DNA of 64,000 bases from Catellatospora bangladeshensis (GCF_016862575.1 NZ_BONF01000031.1:62001-126000); one strand, 5' to 3'. Shown: positions 1 through 8,618, numbered from the stretch's first letter. The notes: generated by a model not told the origin, from the sequence alone. Numbers and translations: made by a program.

Positions 1-1
1 G

Positions 2-838
2 TGGATCCCGCGCGAGCGTAACCGCGCCGCCGACGCCCTGGCCAACGCGGCGATGGACGCGGCCGCGGCCACGGGCGGCGCCGGGGAGACCGTCATCGTC
101 GCCACCATCACCGAGACGTCCGGCCCCGACCCCCTGTTCGACACGGCCGAGCCCGCCGCGAAGGCGCAGACCGCGGCCACGGGCCGCCCGGCGCGCGAGG
201 ACTGGGCGCCGCGCTCGTCCCCGGCGACGCGGCTGGTGCTGGTACGCCACGGCGAGACCGAGCTGACCGCCCAGAAGCGCTACTCCGGGCGCGGGGACGT
301 GCCGCTGTCGGAGGTGGGGGAGCGGCAGGCCGCGCTGGCCGGGGTGCGCGTGGCCGGGCTGCGGCCCGACCGGGTGGTCAGCTCGCCGCTGAGCCGTTGC
401 CGGGCCACCGCCGCGGCGGTCGCCGAGGCCGCCGGGGGCGTGCCGGTGAGCGTGGAGAAGGACCTGATCGAGTGCGACTTCGGCGCGTGGGAGGGGCTGA
501 CCTTCAGCGATGTGCGCGAGCGCTACCCGGCCGAGCTGGACGCGTGGCTGGGCTCGACGTCCGTCGCGCCGCCGAAGGGCGAGTCCTTCCAGCAGGTCGC
601 CAAGCGGGTGCGCGGCGCGATGGGGCGGCTGCAGCAGGCGTACGAGGGGCAGACCGTGGCCGTCGTGTCGCACGTGTCGCCGATCAAGCTGATCCTGCGG
701 GACGCGCTGGCAGCCGGGGACGCGTTCCTCTACCGGCTGCTGCTCGACCCGGCGGGCATCTCGATCGTGGACGTGTGGCCGGACGGCGGGGTGTCCGTGC
801 GCACGGTGAACGACACGTCCCACCTGCTCGACGGCTGA
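2..838 (+). CDS. Bifunctional RNase H / histidine phosphatase, 3' part
   Basis: The frame is open from the window edge, so the 5' end lies upstream. The first residues (WIPRERNRAADALANAAMD) match the end of a type I RNase H domain, including the R-N-xx-AD-xLAN motif. A linker rich in Ala and Gly follows. From about base 230 there is a histidine phosphatase (phosphoglycerate-mutase-like) domain with the catalytic LVRHGET motif and a late SHVSPIK histidine. This matches the actinobacterial RNase H/acid phosphatase fusion (Rv2228c type). The RNase H part would remove RNA from hybrids. The phosphatase is sometimes linked to alpha-ribazole phosphate, but its substrate here is unknown. An internal ATG at 53 is not the real start. 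Confidence 0.88.
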   Translation, partial: WIPRERNRAADALANAAMDAAAATGGAGETVIVATITETSGPDPLFDTAEPAAKAQTAATGRPAREDWAPRSSPATRLVLVRHGETELTAQKRYSGRGDVPLSEVGERQAALAGVRVAGLRPDRVVSSPLSRCRATAAAVAEAAGGVPVSVEKDLIECDFGAWEGLTFSDVRERYPAELDAWLGSTSVAPPKGESFQQVAKRVRGAMGRLQQAYEGQTVAVVSHVSPIKLILRDALAAGDAFLYRLLLDPAGISIVDVWPDGGVSVRTVNDTSHLLDG

Positions 839-929
839 GCGGCCGGCAGGGCCAGGCCACGTCGGAGCCCCGGCCCGCGCCTCCGACGGCGTTCCGGCCG
901 GGCATCGGACGGCAGGATCCTCGTTCGAG

Positions 930-986
930 CGTTAAGAAGGGCACCCTCCTCTACGTATAGCGTTAAGAGGGTGCCCTTCCTTTTCA
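930..986. repeat. Nested palindromic repeat, family A, copy 1
   Basis: The left half reads CGTTAAGAAGGGCACC and the right half reads GGTGCCCTTCCTTTTCA, joined by CTACGTATAG-like DNA. The whole element is an inverted repeat. It is flush with the TGA stop (984-986) of the minus-strand RNB gene and lies between convergent genes, so it may act as a bidirectional terminator. Related copies occur at 6320, 10197 and 24883. Confidence 0.85.
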
Positions 987-2390
987 GGCGAGGGTGAAGC
1001 GGACCAGGCGTTTGGTGGGGTCGGCCTGGGTGAGGCGGACCGTGACGCGATCGCCGGCGGTGAGGTCGCCGTCGCAGCGGGCGCGCACGGCGGGCTCGTC
1101 GAGGGCGACCGTGCCGCCGGGCTTGCCGTGGTTGGTGTCGAGGACCACGGCGGGGAAGGTCTCGCCGATACGGCCGGCCAGCACCGTGGCCTCGACCAGG
1201 TCCACCGCGCCCCGCTCGGCGGCGGAGGCGACCCGGTCCGTGCCAGACATGACGGCGGGCAGCTCCGGCAGCGCGGCGGCGGCCCAGGCGGGCACCTCCC
1301 GGCCCTCGTACAGGGCCAGGCAGACCTCGGTGACGTAGCGGTCGGCAAGCCGCCGCAGCGGGGCCGTGACATGTGCGTACGCGTCCGCGACGGCGCTGTG
1401 CAGCGGCTGCTGCGGCACCTCGCCCGCGAACGCCGTGTACCCGGCGCCGCGCAGCAGCTCGGCGGCCTCGTCGACGAACGCCGCCGCCTTGGGCTCGGCG
1501 GGATCGAGCGCGGCCAGCACCTGCCCAACCGTCGCGCCGTCCGGCCAGCTCACGCCCAGACCGCGGGCGGCGACGCGCAGCCGGTCGACCGCCTCGGGGT
1601 CCGGCGGGGGCATGGTGCGCAGCATGCCGATCTTCCCGGCGAGCATGATGCCCGCCGCGGCCCGGCCCGTGAGCAGCGAGATCTGCGCGTTCCACTCCTC
1701 GGCGGGCAGCGGTGCGCGCAGGCTCAGCCGCCAGCTGCCGTCGTGCGGCTCGATCTCCTGGTCGGGCATGGGCAGGTTGATCGCGCCGCGCTCCAGGCCC
1801 CGCGCGATGAGCAGCCGGCCCAGCTCGGGCAGCAGCGCGATCGCCTCGGTGAGCCGCCCGGCGTCCACATCGGCCTGCACACCCTCGTAGGCCAGCTTGG
1901 CGCGGCTGCGTACGCGGGCCCGCTCCAGGTGTACCGCGACGGTGTCACCCTCGGCGGAGACGTCGATGGTCCACACCACGGCGGCCCGGTCCACGCCGGG
2001 CAGCAGGCTCACCGCGCCCTCGCTGAGCACCGCCGGGTGCAGCGGCACCTTGCCGTCGGGCAGGTACACCGTCTGGCCGCGGCGCCAGGTCTCCGCCTCC
2101 AGTGGGCTGTCCGGGGCCACGTACGACGCGACGTCGGCGATCGCGTAGTGCACCCGGTAGCCGCCGCCGTCCCGGCGGAACAGGCACACGGCCTGGTCCA
2201 GGTCACGCGAGCCGGGCGGGTCGATGGTGACGAAGGGCAGGTCGGTGCGGTCGACGTCGGGCAGCTTGACCTCGACGGCGGCCGCCTCGGCCTGCGCCTG
2301 CGCCGCGGGCGGGAAGCCTTCCGGCAGTTCCAGCTCGCGGCGCAGGGCGGCGAAGTCGATGGCCTCGACGAGCAGTCGGCGGTATGCCAT
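984..2390 (-). CDS. RNB-domain exoribonuclease (RNase II/R family)
   Basis: The 468-residue protein carries the RNB catalytic core. The stretch TIDPPGSRDLDQAV contains the clustered acidic residues (D-xx-S-D-LD) that bind Mg2+ in RNase II/R, followed by YRVHYAIADVASYV and the WRRGQTVYLPDGKVPLHP segment. It is much shorter than E. coli RNase II or R and lacks obvious N-terminal cold-shock domains, as in the short actinobacterial RNB proteins. It should degrade RNA 3' to 5'. The ATG at 2390 was chosen because the domain starts soon after it. The stop codon merges with repeat copy 1. It is transcribed alone, convergent with the RNase H/phosphatase gene. Confidence 0.85.
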   Translation of the reverse strand: MAYRRLLVEAIDFAALRRELELPEGFPPAAQAQAEAAAVEVKLPDVDRTDLPFVTIDPPGSRDLDQAVCLFRRDGGGYRVHYAIADVASYVAPDSPLEAETWRRGQTVYLPDGKVPLHPAVLSEGAVSLLPGVDRAAVVWTIDVSAEGDTVAVHLERARVRSRAKLAYEGVQADVDAGRLTEAIALLPELGRLLIARGLERGAINLPMPDQEIEPHDGSWRLSLRAPLPAEEWNAQISLLTGRAAAGIMLAGKIGMLRTMPPPDPEAVDRLRVAARGLGVSWPDGATVGQVLAALDPAEPKAAAFVDEAAELLRGAGYTAFAGEVPQQPLHSAVADAYAHVTAPLRRLADRYVTEVCLALYEGREVPAWAAAALPELPAVMSGTDRVASAAERGAVDLVEATVLAGRIGETFPAVVLDTNHGKPGGTVALDEPAVRARCDGDLTAGDRVTVRLTQADPTKRLVRFTLA

Positions 2391-2441
2391 TGGTCATTCT
2401 TACCAGGCGCCCGCCTGCCACGGCGGGGCCCGTACGGACGC

Positions 2442-3113
2442 CTATCGGACCGACGACCGGACGGCCTTCTTCAGCGCCCTCTTGCGCATCGTCGCCTTGC
2501 GGGCGGGCGCGGACTTCGCCGCGGTCCGCCGGGCGGGCGAGGTGCTGCGTGCCATCACGGCCTTGCGCATCGGCGTGCTCCGGCGGGCCGTCGTGCTCTT
2601 GCGCGCGGTGGTGGTCTTGCGCACGGCGGACGTGGATCTGGCAGGCGACGCCTTCTTCGCGGCCGTCTTGCGGGCCGCGGTGGTCTTCCTGGCGCCGTTG
2701 CTCCGCGCGGCGGCGGTGGTCTTCTTGGCCGCCGTGGTCTTCTTCGCGGCGGTGGTCTTCTTCGCTGCCGTGGAGCTGCGCGCGGTGGTGGCCTTCTTCG
2801 CGGGCGCCTTCTTGGCGGTGGTCTTCCTCGCCGTGGTGGTCTTGCGGGCCGGTGCGGCCTTCTTCATCGGCGTGGTCTTCTTGGCCGTGGTCTTCTTAGC
2901 GGTCGTGCGCGCCGTGACCGTCTTCTTGGCGGCCGTCGACTTCTTGGCCGGCGAGGTCTTCTTCGCCGTGGTCTTGCGCGCCGGCGACGTCTTCTTCGCG
3001 GCCGCGGCCTTCTTCGCCGCGGCCGGCCGGCTCGGGGCCTTCTTGGCCACGGCCTTCTTGGCAGCGGCCTTCTTTGCTGGGGCCTTCTTCGCTGCGGCCT
3101 TGGCTACGGCCAT
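2442..3113 (-). CDS. Histone H1-like Lys/Ala/Arg-rich protein
   Basis: The 223-residue protein is almost entirely low-complexity, built from AAKK, ARKTT and AKKTT units, with no folded HU domain. It starts [17 protein letters not shown] and ends in a short Arg-rich tail. Such proteins resemble the C-terminal tail of mycobacterial HupB and eukaryotic H1, and are expected to bind and compact DNA without sequence specificity. A strong GAGGAGG ribosome site lies about seven bases before the ATG. Arginine is mixed in from about residue 130 onward, unlike the purely Lys-rich tail of the hupB product at 24230. The frame is supported by the start, ribosome site and consistent KxxA periodicity. Confidence 0.8.
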   Translation of the reverse strand: MAVAKAAAKKAPAKKAAAKKAVAKKAPSRPAAAKKAAAAKKTSPARKTTAKKTSPAKKSTAAKKTVTARTTAKKTTAKKTTPMKKAAPARKTTTARKTTAKKAPAKKATTARSSTAAKKTTAAKKTTAAKKTTAAARSNGARKTTAARKTAAKKASPARSTSAVRKTTTARKSTTARRSTPMRKAVMARSTSPARRTAAKSAPARKATMRKRALKKAVRSSVR

Positions 3114-3390
3114 CGCTCGTCCTCCTCACGGATCGCGTCCTGCCGGACAGGTCTCCGGCGGAACCGTGGAACGGCCGTGGTTGCGGTGCCAGTCCGCGCA
3201 CTGCTGCTCCAGACATCACTGTGCGCCGCAAAAGGAACATGTGCTGGCGAAATCCGTAAAAAAGTCAAATTCCTACGACCGCCGATGTGACCACTCCACA
3301 GTGCACGTATCGCGGCATCCCTTACTCCACCACCCGTTCCGGCACTCCCCACCCGTGTCCGCCGAGGAGCCGCGGGCGCCCGGCCGTGGT
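3114..3390. other. Intergenic region upstream of the H1-like gene
   Basis: No gene is seen in this stretch. It holds the leader and presumably the promoter of the minus-strand H1-like gene, with a locally lower GC content around 3230-3330. No clear -10/-35 pair was resolved. Confidence 0.4.
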
Positions 3391-3450
3391 GCGGTTTCGG
3401 GGAAAGTGCAGCAATGAGCGGCTCGTTGCCTGCACTTTCCCCGAAACCGC
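3391..3450. repeat. Perfect 20-bp inverted repeat with 20-bp spacer
   Basis: The left arm GCGGTTTCGGGGAAAGTGCA (3391-3410) is exactly repeated as its reverse complement at 3431-3450. It lies just downstream of the minus-strand cation exporter stop codon. No run of T follows. It could be a terminator or a single copy of another palindromic repeat family. Confidence 0.8.
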
Positions 3451-3467
3451 ACCCCGATGAGGGCGCG

Positions 3468-4463
3468 TCACGCGGGGCGGTAGGTGGCGCCGTGGGGGTC
3501 GGCGCAGTGGGCGGTGGAGATGGCGGCGGGGGTCTCGTGCTCGTCGGTGTGGTCGACCTGGAGGGTGGTGTGGTCGATGTGGTGGCGCTCATGGAGGAGG
3601 TGTTCGACGGCGCGGCGTACGGCGTGGCAGTCGCCGCCGGGCTGGACCAGGATGTGCGCCGACAGCGCCGGATAGCTCGACGTCACCTGCCATACGTGCA
3701 GGTCGTGGACCTCGACGACGCCCGGCGTGCAGGCCAGCTCGGCGCCCAGCGCGTCGGGGTCCACGCCCGCGGGCGCGGCCTCCAGCAGGATCCGGCCGGA
3801 CGCGCCGAGCAGGCTCACCCCCGCCTTCACCATCAGCGCCACCACGATCAGCGAGGCGATGCCGTCGGCGCGGTCGAAACCGGTCAGCAGCACCACCAGA
3901 CCGGCCACCGCGGTCGCGATGAACGCGAACAGGTCGTTGAGGATGTGCTGGAACGCCCCCTCGACGTTGAGGTTGGTGCGGTTGGCGCGGGACAGGCACC
4001 AGGTCGCGGCGAGGTTGACCGCGATGCCCGCCAGCGCGGTGAACAGCACCGCGCCGCCCGCGACGGCCTCGGGATGCAGCAGCCGCCGCACCGACTCGTA
4101 CCCCAGCCAGGCCGCGAGCAGCAGCAGCGTGATGCCGTTCGCCTGCGCCGACAGGATCTCGGCCCGTTTCAGCCCGAACGTGTACCCGCCCCGGGGCGGC
4201 CGCGCCGCCAGCCGCATCGCGATCAGCGCCAGCACGATCGCGGCCGCGTCGGTGAGCATGTGCGCGGCGTCCGACAGCAGCGCCAGCGAGCCGGCCAGCA
4301 CGCCCACCACGACCTCGACGCCCATGAAGCCGAGGATCAGCGCCAGCGCGATGCTCAGCCAGCGGCGGTCCGCGTCCGCGCTCACCCCGTGCCCGTGCGC
4401 ATGGCCGTGCCCGGGGGAGTGACCGTGCCCGGATGAGTGGTCGTGCGCGTGTCCGGTGCCCAT
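3468..4463 (-). CDS. Cation diffusion facilitator (Zn/Co/Cd exporter)
   Basis: The 331-residue CDF-family membrane protein should export divalent cations such as Zn2+ by proton antiport. It begins with a histidine-rich leader (about 25 residues of HGH/HDH repeats) that may bind metal. About six transmembrane helices follow, with the signature SDAAHMLTDAAA (HxxxD metal site in helix 2) and a second motif, DRADGIASLIV. The C-terminal cytoplasmic domain carries VHDLHVWQVTS, typical of the CzcD/ZitB type. The ATG at 4463 gives the complete His-rich start. It stands alone; no metal regulator is adjacent. Confidence 0.92.
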   Translation of the reverse strand: MGTGHAHDHSSGHGHSPGHGHAHGHGVSADADRRWLSIALALILGFMGVEVVVGVLAGSLALLSDAAHMLTDAAAIVLALIAMRLAARPPRGGYTFGLKRAEILSAQANGITLLLLAAWLGYESVRRLLHPEAVAGGAVLFTALAGIAVNLAATWCLSRANRTNLNVEGAFQHILNDLFAFIATAVAGLVVLLTGFDRADGIASLIVVALMVKAGVSLLGASGRILLEAAPAGVDPDALGAELACTPGVVEVHDLHVWQVTSSYPALSAHILVQPGGDCHAVRRAVEHLLHERHHIDHTTLQVDHTDEHETPAAISTAHCADPHGATYRPA

Positions 4464-4538
4464 TCAGCGCACCTCCTCGGCGTACCCGCGAGCGGCGGCA
4501 GCCAGCAGCACCCGTCGATCGTACAGCGCGGTCAGGTC

Positions 4539-5042
4539 CTAGCCGACCAGCACCTTCACGACCGCCTCGCCCGCGTCGGCGGCCCGGCGGTAGAACGCCG
4601 CCAGCGCCCGCGCGTGCCCGGCCAGGTGGGCGGCGCGCCGCTCGTCCCACGGGTGCGGCGAGTAACCGCGCAGCACCGCGGCCAGCTCCGCCTCGCGCCG
4701 CGCGATCCACACCGCGGGCTCGGCGCCGTCCAGGTACGCCGCGACGGCGCGCACCTCGTCCGGCGCGAGCAGCCCGATCTCCTCGTCGGTGGCGGGATCG
4801 ACCGGATACCAGCCGCCGCCGGACACCACCAGGCTCGCGGCGTGCTCGCCGGGCGTGGCACCGCCCGCGAACAGCACCTCCAGCAGCAGGTAGTCCTCGG
4901 CCACGGCCACCACGGAGCCCTCGGCCAGCGCCGCCTCGTAGCCCTCGGCGCCGTACACCGGCACCTGCTCGAACAGGCTGCGCTGCGCCTTCGCGAAGTC
5001 GTCCGCGGGCACCCGGTGCCAGTACATGTCCACGCCGGTCAC
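4539..5042 (-). CDS. DUF1877-family protein
   Basis: The 167-residue protein (MYWHRVPADDFAKAQRSL...) resembles DUF1877 (YfbM-like) proteins: an aromatic VPADDF-like start, a central WYPVDPATDEEIGLLAPDEV stretch and a helical C-terminus. Function is unknown. I set the start at GTG 5042, one base after the stop of the upstream gene, suggesting a co-transcribed pair; ATG 5027 is an alternative. The longer open frame upstream is Arg-rich and overlaps the neighbour, so it was rejected. Confidence 0.65.
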   Translation of the reverse strand: MTGVDMYWHRVPADDFAKAQRSLFEQVPVYGAEGYEAALAEGSVVAVAEDYLLLEVLFAGGATPGEHAASLVVSGGGWYPVDPATDEEIGLLAPDEVRAVAAYLDGAEPAVWIARREAELAAVLRGYSPHPWDERRAAHLAGHARALAAFYRRAADAGEAVVKVLVG

Positions 5043-5043
5043 G

Positions 5044-5568
5044 TCAGACCTTCGCCTTCGCCTGGCTCTGCGTGCGCTGCGCCGGGGTCTTCGGCTTCTC
5101 GCCGCCGCTGCCCCACTTGTCGGAGTCGAAGCGGAACCAGCCGCCCTTGACGTCCCGGCCGCTGCCCAGCGCCAGCACCGCACGGATCTTCGCGGTCTGC
5201 TTGCCGTACACCTTCAGCAGCTCGGCGACGTCGGTGACCGGCACCGTCCACGTCGCCGAATGGTGACCCTCCACCTTGTACGGCAGATCGGGGCCCTTGC
5301 GGCTCTGCCCGCCCACCATGTGCCGGCCGCGCAGGCCCTTCACCTCGAACTCGCAGGTCACCACCTGCACCGCGCCCAGCGTCCCGTTCGTCAGGGTGGT
5401 GGCGATCAGGAACTCCTTGCTGTCGCCGGGCCCGAAGTTGTTGATGTGGTAGAGCCGCGCGCTCGGGCGCACCCGCGTGCGCCGGTAACCGGCAAGCGCC
5501 ACCACCAGACTGGCCAGGGCGATCAGGACACCGGCGAGCGCGAGCATCCGGGCAGGGGTATCGGACAC
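5044..5568 (-). CDS. Membrane-anchored hypothetical protein
   Basis: The 174-residue protein has one N-terminal helix (MLALAGVLIALASLVVALAGY), then an all-beta-looking soluble part with YHINNFGPGDSKEFLIATTLTNG and a hydrophilic tail (GGEKPKTPAQRTQSQAKAKV). I do not recognise the family. GTG 5568 was chosen because residues before it in the open frame lack any conserved look. The orientation of the helix suggests an extracytoplasmic or membrane-proximal domain. The gene directly precedes the DUF1877 gene. Confidence 0.6.
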   Translation of the reverse strand: MSDTPARMLALAGVLIALASLVVALAGYRRTRVRPSARLYHINNFGPGDSKEFLIATTLTNGTLGAVQVVTCEFEVKGLRGRHMVGGQSRKGPDLPYKVEGHHSATWTVPVTDVAELLKVYGKQTAKIRAVLALGSGRDVKGGWFRFDSDKWGSGGEKPKTPAQRTQSQAKAKV

Positions 5569-5650
5569 GGGGTGACTATGGCACAGAACCGGGCGCATGA
5601 GTAACCGGTGTACGCCGTGCTGTGGACAGCCGCCGCCTCGTTGAGCGGGC

Positions 5651-6481
5651 ATGGGACTGGACATTCCGGCATCGCGCCTGCTGCGCCTGCTGCTCTGGTG
5701 CGTGGCCGCGATCCACCTGCTCAGCCTCGGGTTCACGATCGTGTACCACGGCTTCGGCGTGTACGACCTGATCCCGTACTGGGGAAGGATCGTCAAGTTC
5801 TTCTACGTCGACAAGGAGCAGAACCTGCCGACCTGGTTCTCCAGCGGGATCCTGTTCCTGGCCGCGCTGCTGCTGTGGCGCACCGGCGCAGCCGCCGCGG
5901 CCTCGGGCGGCCGCCACCGGTGGCACTGGCGGGTGCTCGCGGGCGTCTTCACCGTGCTGTCGCTGGACGAGTTCTCACAGTTCCACGAGCTGGGCGCGCA
6001 GGCCGACGTGCTCGACGGCAAGGCGTCCTACCTGTCCTGGCTCGTCCTCGCCGCCCCAGTGGTCGTCGTGCTAGGCCTGGCCTACCTGCGCCTGCTGCTC
6101 AGCCTGCCGCCGCGCATCCGCTGGCTGCTGCTCGCCTCCGCCGCCCTCTACCTCGGCGGCGCCGCCGGGATCGAGGTCCTCGGCGCCTTCACCGGCCGCG
6201 AGAACATCGGCTTCACCCCCGGCTGGGCCTCCATGGGCTACGTCCTCGCCGCCTCCGCCGAAGAACTCTGCGAAATGCTCGGCGTCACCCTCTTCATCTA
6301 CACCCTCGCCACAAACCTAGAAAGGAAGGGCACCTTCTTAACGGAATACGTAGAGGAAGGGCACCTTCTTAACCCTCGGGCGGCCGAGTCCCCCGGGGGT
6401 CGGGGGCGGCGGGTGCCGTTGCCGGTGCGGCGGCAGGAAAGTGGCCGTTCCGCACCGTCTCCGGCGCGCAGCCACCGCTGA
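5651..6481 (+). CDS. Multi-pass membrane protein with repeat-encoded tail
   Basis: The 276-residue protein has about five or six transmembrane helices (LLLWCVAAIHLLSLGFTIV; ILFLAALLLW; a VVVVLGLAYLRLLL segment; LLLASAALYLGGAAGIEVLG). Conserved-looking polar motifs are SLDEFSQFHE and ASAEELCEMLGV. The function is unknown; the DE..FHE motif could bind a cofactor or metal. The natural end is probably near LFIYTLATNL. Beyond it, the frame runs through repeat A copy 2, adding [18 protein letters not shown], then an Arg/Pro-rich stretch that looks non-coding. The stop codon may therefore have been lost when the repeat arrived. Confidence 0.7.
   Translation: MGLDIPASRLLRLLLWCVAAIHLLSLGFTIVYHGFGVYDLIPYWGRIVKFFYVDKEQNLPTWFSSGILFLAALLLWRTGAAAAASGGRHRWHWRVLAGVFTVLSLDEFSQFHELGAQADVLDGKASYLSWLVLAAPVVVVLGLAYLRLLLSLPPRIRWLLLASAALYLGGAAGIEVLGAFTGRENIGFTPGWASMGYVLAASAEELCEMLGVTLFIYTLATNLERKGTFLTEYVEEGHLLNPRAAESPGGRGRRVPLPVRRQESGRSAPSPARSHR
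6320..6373. repeat. Nested palindromic repeat, family A, copy 2 (translated)
   Basis: This copy has two half-elements, both in GGAAGGGCACCTTCTTAAC orientation, separated by GGAATACGTAGA. It lies inside the 3' end of the open frame of the membrane protein at 5651. Each half is itself a small hairpin (AAGG-GCA-CCTT). Confidence 0.85.
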
Positions 6482-6578
6482 TCCCCGCGGCTTTCGCTGA
6501 TCGGGTGCCGGCCGCCCGCGAGGTCAGGCGCGCCGGAGCGGCCCACCGCGGGTCCGGCCCCGCCCAGTGTCCCGGCGC

Positions 6579-7037
6579 TCAGCCGATCCGGACCGGGGAC
6601 GAGCACGTCGCGAACGTCAGCGCCGCGCCGCCCGCCGCCGGGCCGGTGCACGTCTCGCGGAACATGGTCCCGCTGCCGAAGCCGTCCTCCCTGGCATCCG
6701 TGACCACCTCGACCCTGCCGTCCGGCAGCGCTGTGTACGCGTACCGGATCGGGTCGCCCTCGACGGTCGGCCGGGTCACCTTCAGCACGGCGGGGCGCTT
6801 GTCCCGTACCGCGTCCAGGAAGCAGGCGGTCGTCTCGGCCGACACCTCGCCGCCCTGGAGCAGCACGACATCGCCGCAGTCCGTGGGCTCGGCGGGCGCG
6901 GCCGGGGCGACGGCGGAGGGCCGCGGCGCGGCTGCCGTCGCGGTGGCGGCAGGACGGGCCGGCGAATCCGCCGAACAGGCCGCCTGCGCGAGCACGATCG
7001 GCAGCAACGCCACGAGCAGCAGTCTGCGCAGCGGCAT
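6579..7037 (-). CDS. Predicted lipoprotein
   Basis: The 152-residue protein starts MPLRRLLLVALLPIVLAQAAC, a clear lipoprotein signal with the lipobox cysteine at residue 21. An Ala/Pro linker follows, then a small domain with two Cys pairs (TDCGDVV..., TACFLD, ETCTG, ATCSS). It should be exported, lipid-anchored and disulfide-bonded. Function is unknown. The ATG at 7037 is supported by GGGAGG six bases upstream; longer starts run into unrelated sequence. Confidence 0.75.
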   Translation of the reverse strand: MPLRRLLLVALLPIVLAQAACSADSPARPAATATAAAPRPSAVAPAAPAEPTDCGDVVLLQGGEVSAETTACFLDAVRDKRPAVLKVTRPTVEGDPIRYAYTALPDGRVEVVTDAREDGFGSGTMFRETCTGPAAGGAALTFATCSSPVRIG

Positions 7038-7210
7038 CAGGAACCTCCCGTGGTCGAACATCCCGTACCTAGGACAGGCCACGGCCGGGATCCGTTCCCG
7101 GCGCTCGATCCGGATCGCACCGCCCGTAGGCCAACGGGGCATCGGCGGGTCGACAGGCCACCGAGAGCGACGGTAACGTCCGCCATTCATCAGCAGGGAG
7201 GGCGGTGGGC

Positions 7211-7549
7211 GTGGACTCGTCGACGAAGATCGTGATCGGCGTGGTCGGCGGGGTGGTGCTCGGCGTCGTCACCTGCGCCATCGTCGGAGTCAGTTACTTC
7301 GTCGGTATCCGCCAGGAGAATCCGCCGCTCCCGGCCCCGGCGGTCGAGCAGTCGAGCGCGGTAGGTGCTCTCGCCGTCGGGGACTGCGTCAAGCAGGCCG
7401 GGGCGGACGCCGCTCCGGCCGACTGCGCGGAGCAGGGCGCATACCGGATCGTGAAGATCGGCGCCTCGGTGATCGACTGTCCGGATGCCGGGCAGCCCCA
7501 TGTCTTCCTCGGCGGCAAGGTGCTGTGCCTGGCTCCGGCCGCTCCGTGA
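7211..7549 (+). CDS. Small membrane-anchored Cys-containing protein
   Basis: The 112-residue protein has one N-terminal helix (VIGVVGGVVLGVVTCAIVGVSYFVG) and a short outside domain (VGDCVKQAGADAAPADC, a late DC and LC) with four cysteines. This pattern is common in small actinobacterial LppA/septum-like or DUF4333-like membrane proteins, but I cannot assign it. The ribosome site AGGGAGGG at 7195-7202 favours GTG 7211 over GTG 7205. It is divergent from the lipoprotein gene at 7037. Confidence 0.6.
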   Translation: MDSSTKIVIGVVGGVVLGVVTCAIVGVSYFVGIRQENPPLPAPAVEQSSAVGALAVGDCVKQAGADAAPADCAEQGAYRIVKIGASVIDCPDAGQPHVFLGGKVLCLAPAAP

Positions 7550-7592
7550 CAGCCGCGCGAGACGGCCGGTCCCGGGACGGGCGCGGTGTGGG

Positions 7593-8084
7593 CTAGGGGT
7601 GCAGGACGTAGCGGTGCACGTCGACGGGGCTGCCGTCCGGGGCGATCCAGGCCGCGACCGTGGTGCCCGTACGCCGCCAGCCGGTGCGCTCGTACAGCCT
7701 GATCGCGGCCCCGGCATGGGCGGTCACGTCCAGCATCAGCGGCAGGTCCCGGTCACGGGCCCAGGTGACGGCCGTGTCGAGCAGCGCCGCGGCCACTCCG
7801 GCGCCCTGCGCGGCGGGCGAGACGAACAGGCGGCTGATGTTGTGGCCGTGGGCGGGACTGTCCCGCAGCAGCACCTGGCCCACGACCTGCTCGCCGAGGA
7901 CGGCGACCCAGCCCTGCTCGATGTCGGCAGGGGTCAGCCAGGCGACGGGATCAGCGGGCCAGCGGGTCGGGTAGCCCGCGCCGGAGGCGTGTACGGCAGC
8001 CAGCGCTTCGACGCAGGCGGGCAGGTCGGACACCTCTCGGGTGCGGACGACCAGGGGGTGCGAAGCGGACACGCCGCCGATCAT
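7593..8084 (-). CDS. GNAT N-acetyltransferase
   Basis: The 163-residue protein fits the GNAT fold. It has the acetyl-CoA site NISRLFVSPAAQGAGVAAALL (motif A, here QGAGVA) and the late AIRLYERTGWRRTG motif. It should transfer an acetyl group to a small molecule or protein amine; the substrate cannot be read from the sequence. It lies next to the 3' end of RNase P RNA, transcribed in the same direction. Confidence 0.85.
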   Translation of the reverse strand: MIGGVSASHPLVVRTREVSDLPACVEALAAVHASGAGYPTRWPADPVAWLTPADIEQGWVAVLGEQVVGQVLLRDSPAHGHNISRLFVSPAAQGAGVAAALLDTAVTWARDRDLPLMLDVTAHAGAAIRLYERTGWRRTGTTVAAWIAPDGSPVDVHRYVLHP

Positions 8085-8136
8085 GCCACGGCGTCCGGAA
8101 CGGGTGCGGCAGTCGCCCAGAGCCGGTACAGGGGAC

Positions 8137-8558
8137 GGACGAGTCGGCCTGTACGCCGGATTCTGTGCCCCGCGCTCGCGCGCGGGCGGCGGTCATCCAT
8201 CTAGGCCTGCCGTCGCCGGCAGGCTCGAGCAACCTACCCGCGGACATCGGGCGGGCCGCCCTCGATCGTCCGCGCGGCCTCCTGCCCGCCGAGGCGGGTC
8301 GAGCGGCCTTTCTTGGTCTTGCTCCGGGTGGGGTTTACCGAGCCACCCCGGTCACCCGGGGTGCTGGTGAGCTCTTACCTCACCGTTTCACCCTTACCCG
8401 CCGCTCCGAAGAGCCGCGGGCGGTCTGTTCTCTGTGGCACTTTCCCGCGGGTCGCCCCGGGTTGCCGTTAGCAACCACCCTGCCCTGTGGAGTCCGGACG
8501 TTCCTCGGCACCAGCGGTTTCCCGTGGTGACGCGACCGCCCGGCCGACTCGTCCGTCG
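8137..8558 (-). ncRNA. rnpB: RNase P RNA, bacterial type A
   Basis: On the minus strand the 5' end reads CGGACGAGTCGGCCGGGCGG, which pairs with the 3' end around 8137-8160 (GGCCGACTCGTCC) to form helix P1. Inside are the conserved core blocks: the complement of TTACCTCACCGTTTCACCCTTACC near 8375-8400, GAGGAAAGTCCGG-like sequence (plus-strand CCGGACGTTCCTC, 8506-8518) and CAACCTACCCG near 8230 (J11/12 region). The RNA cleaves tRNA 5' leaders together with RnpA. Length of about 420 nt fits actinobacterial rnpB. Confidence 0.92.
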
Positions 8559-8618
8559 CGTTGACCATGATACGGCTTCCGCGCGGAGCGCTTGCCACCG
8601 CGCGGGCTGGGGAGGGTT

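Noticed and set aside
2224-3417. Hydrophobic frame (repeats of [11 protein letters not shown]) on the plus strand
   Set aside because: It is the antisense reading of Lys/Ala codons in the H1-like gene, not a membrane protein.
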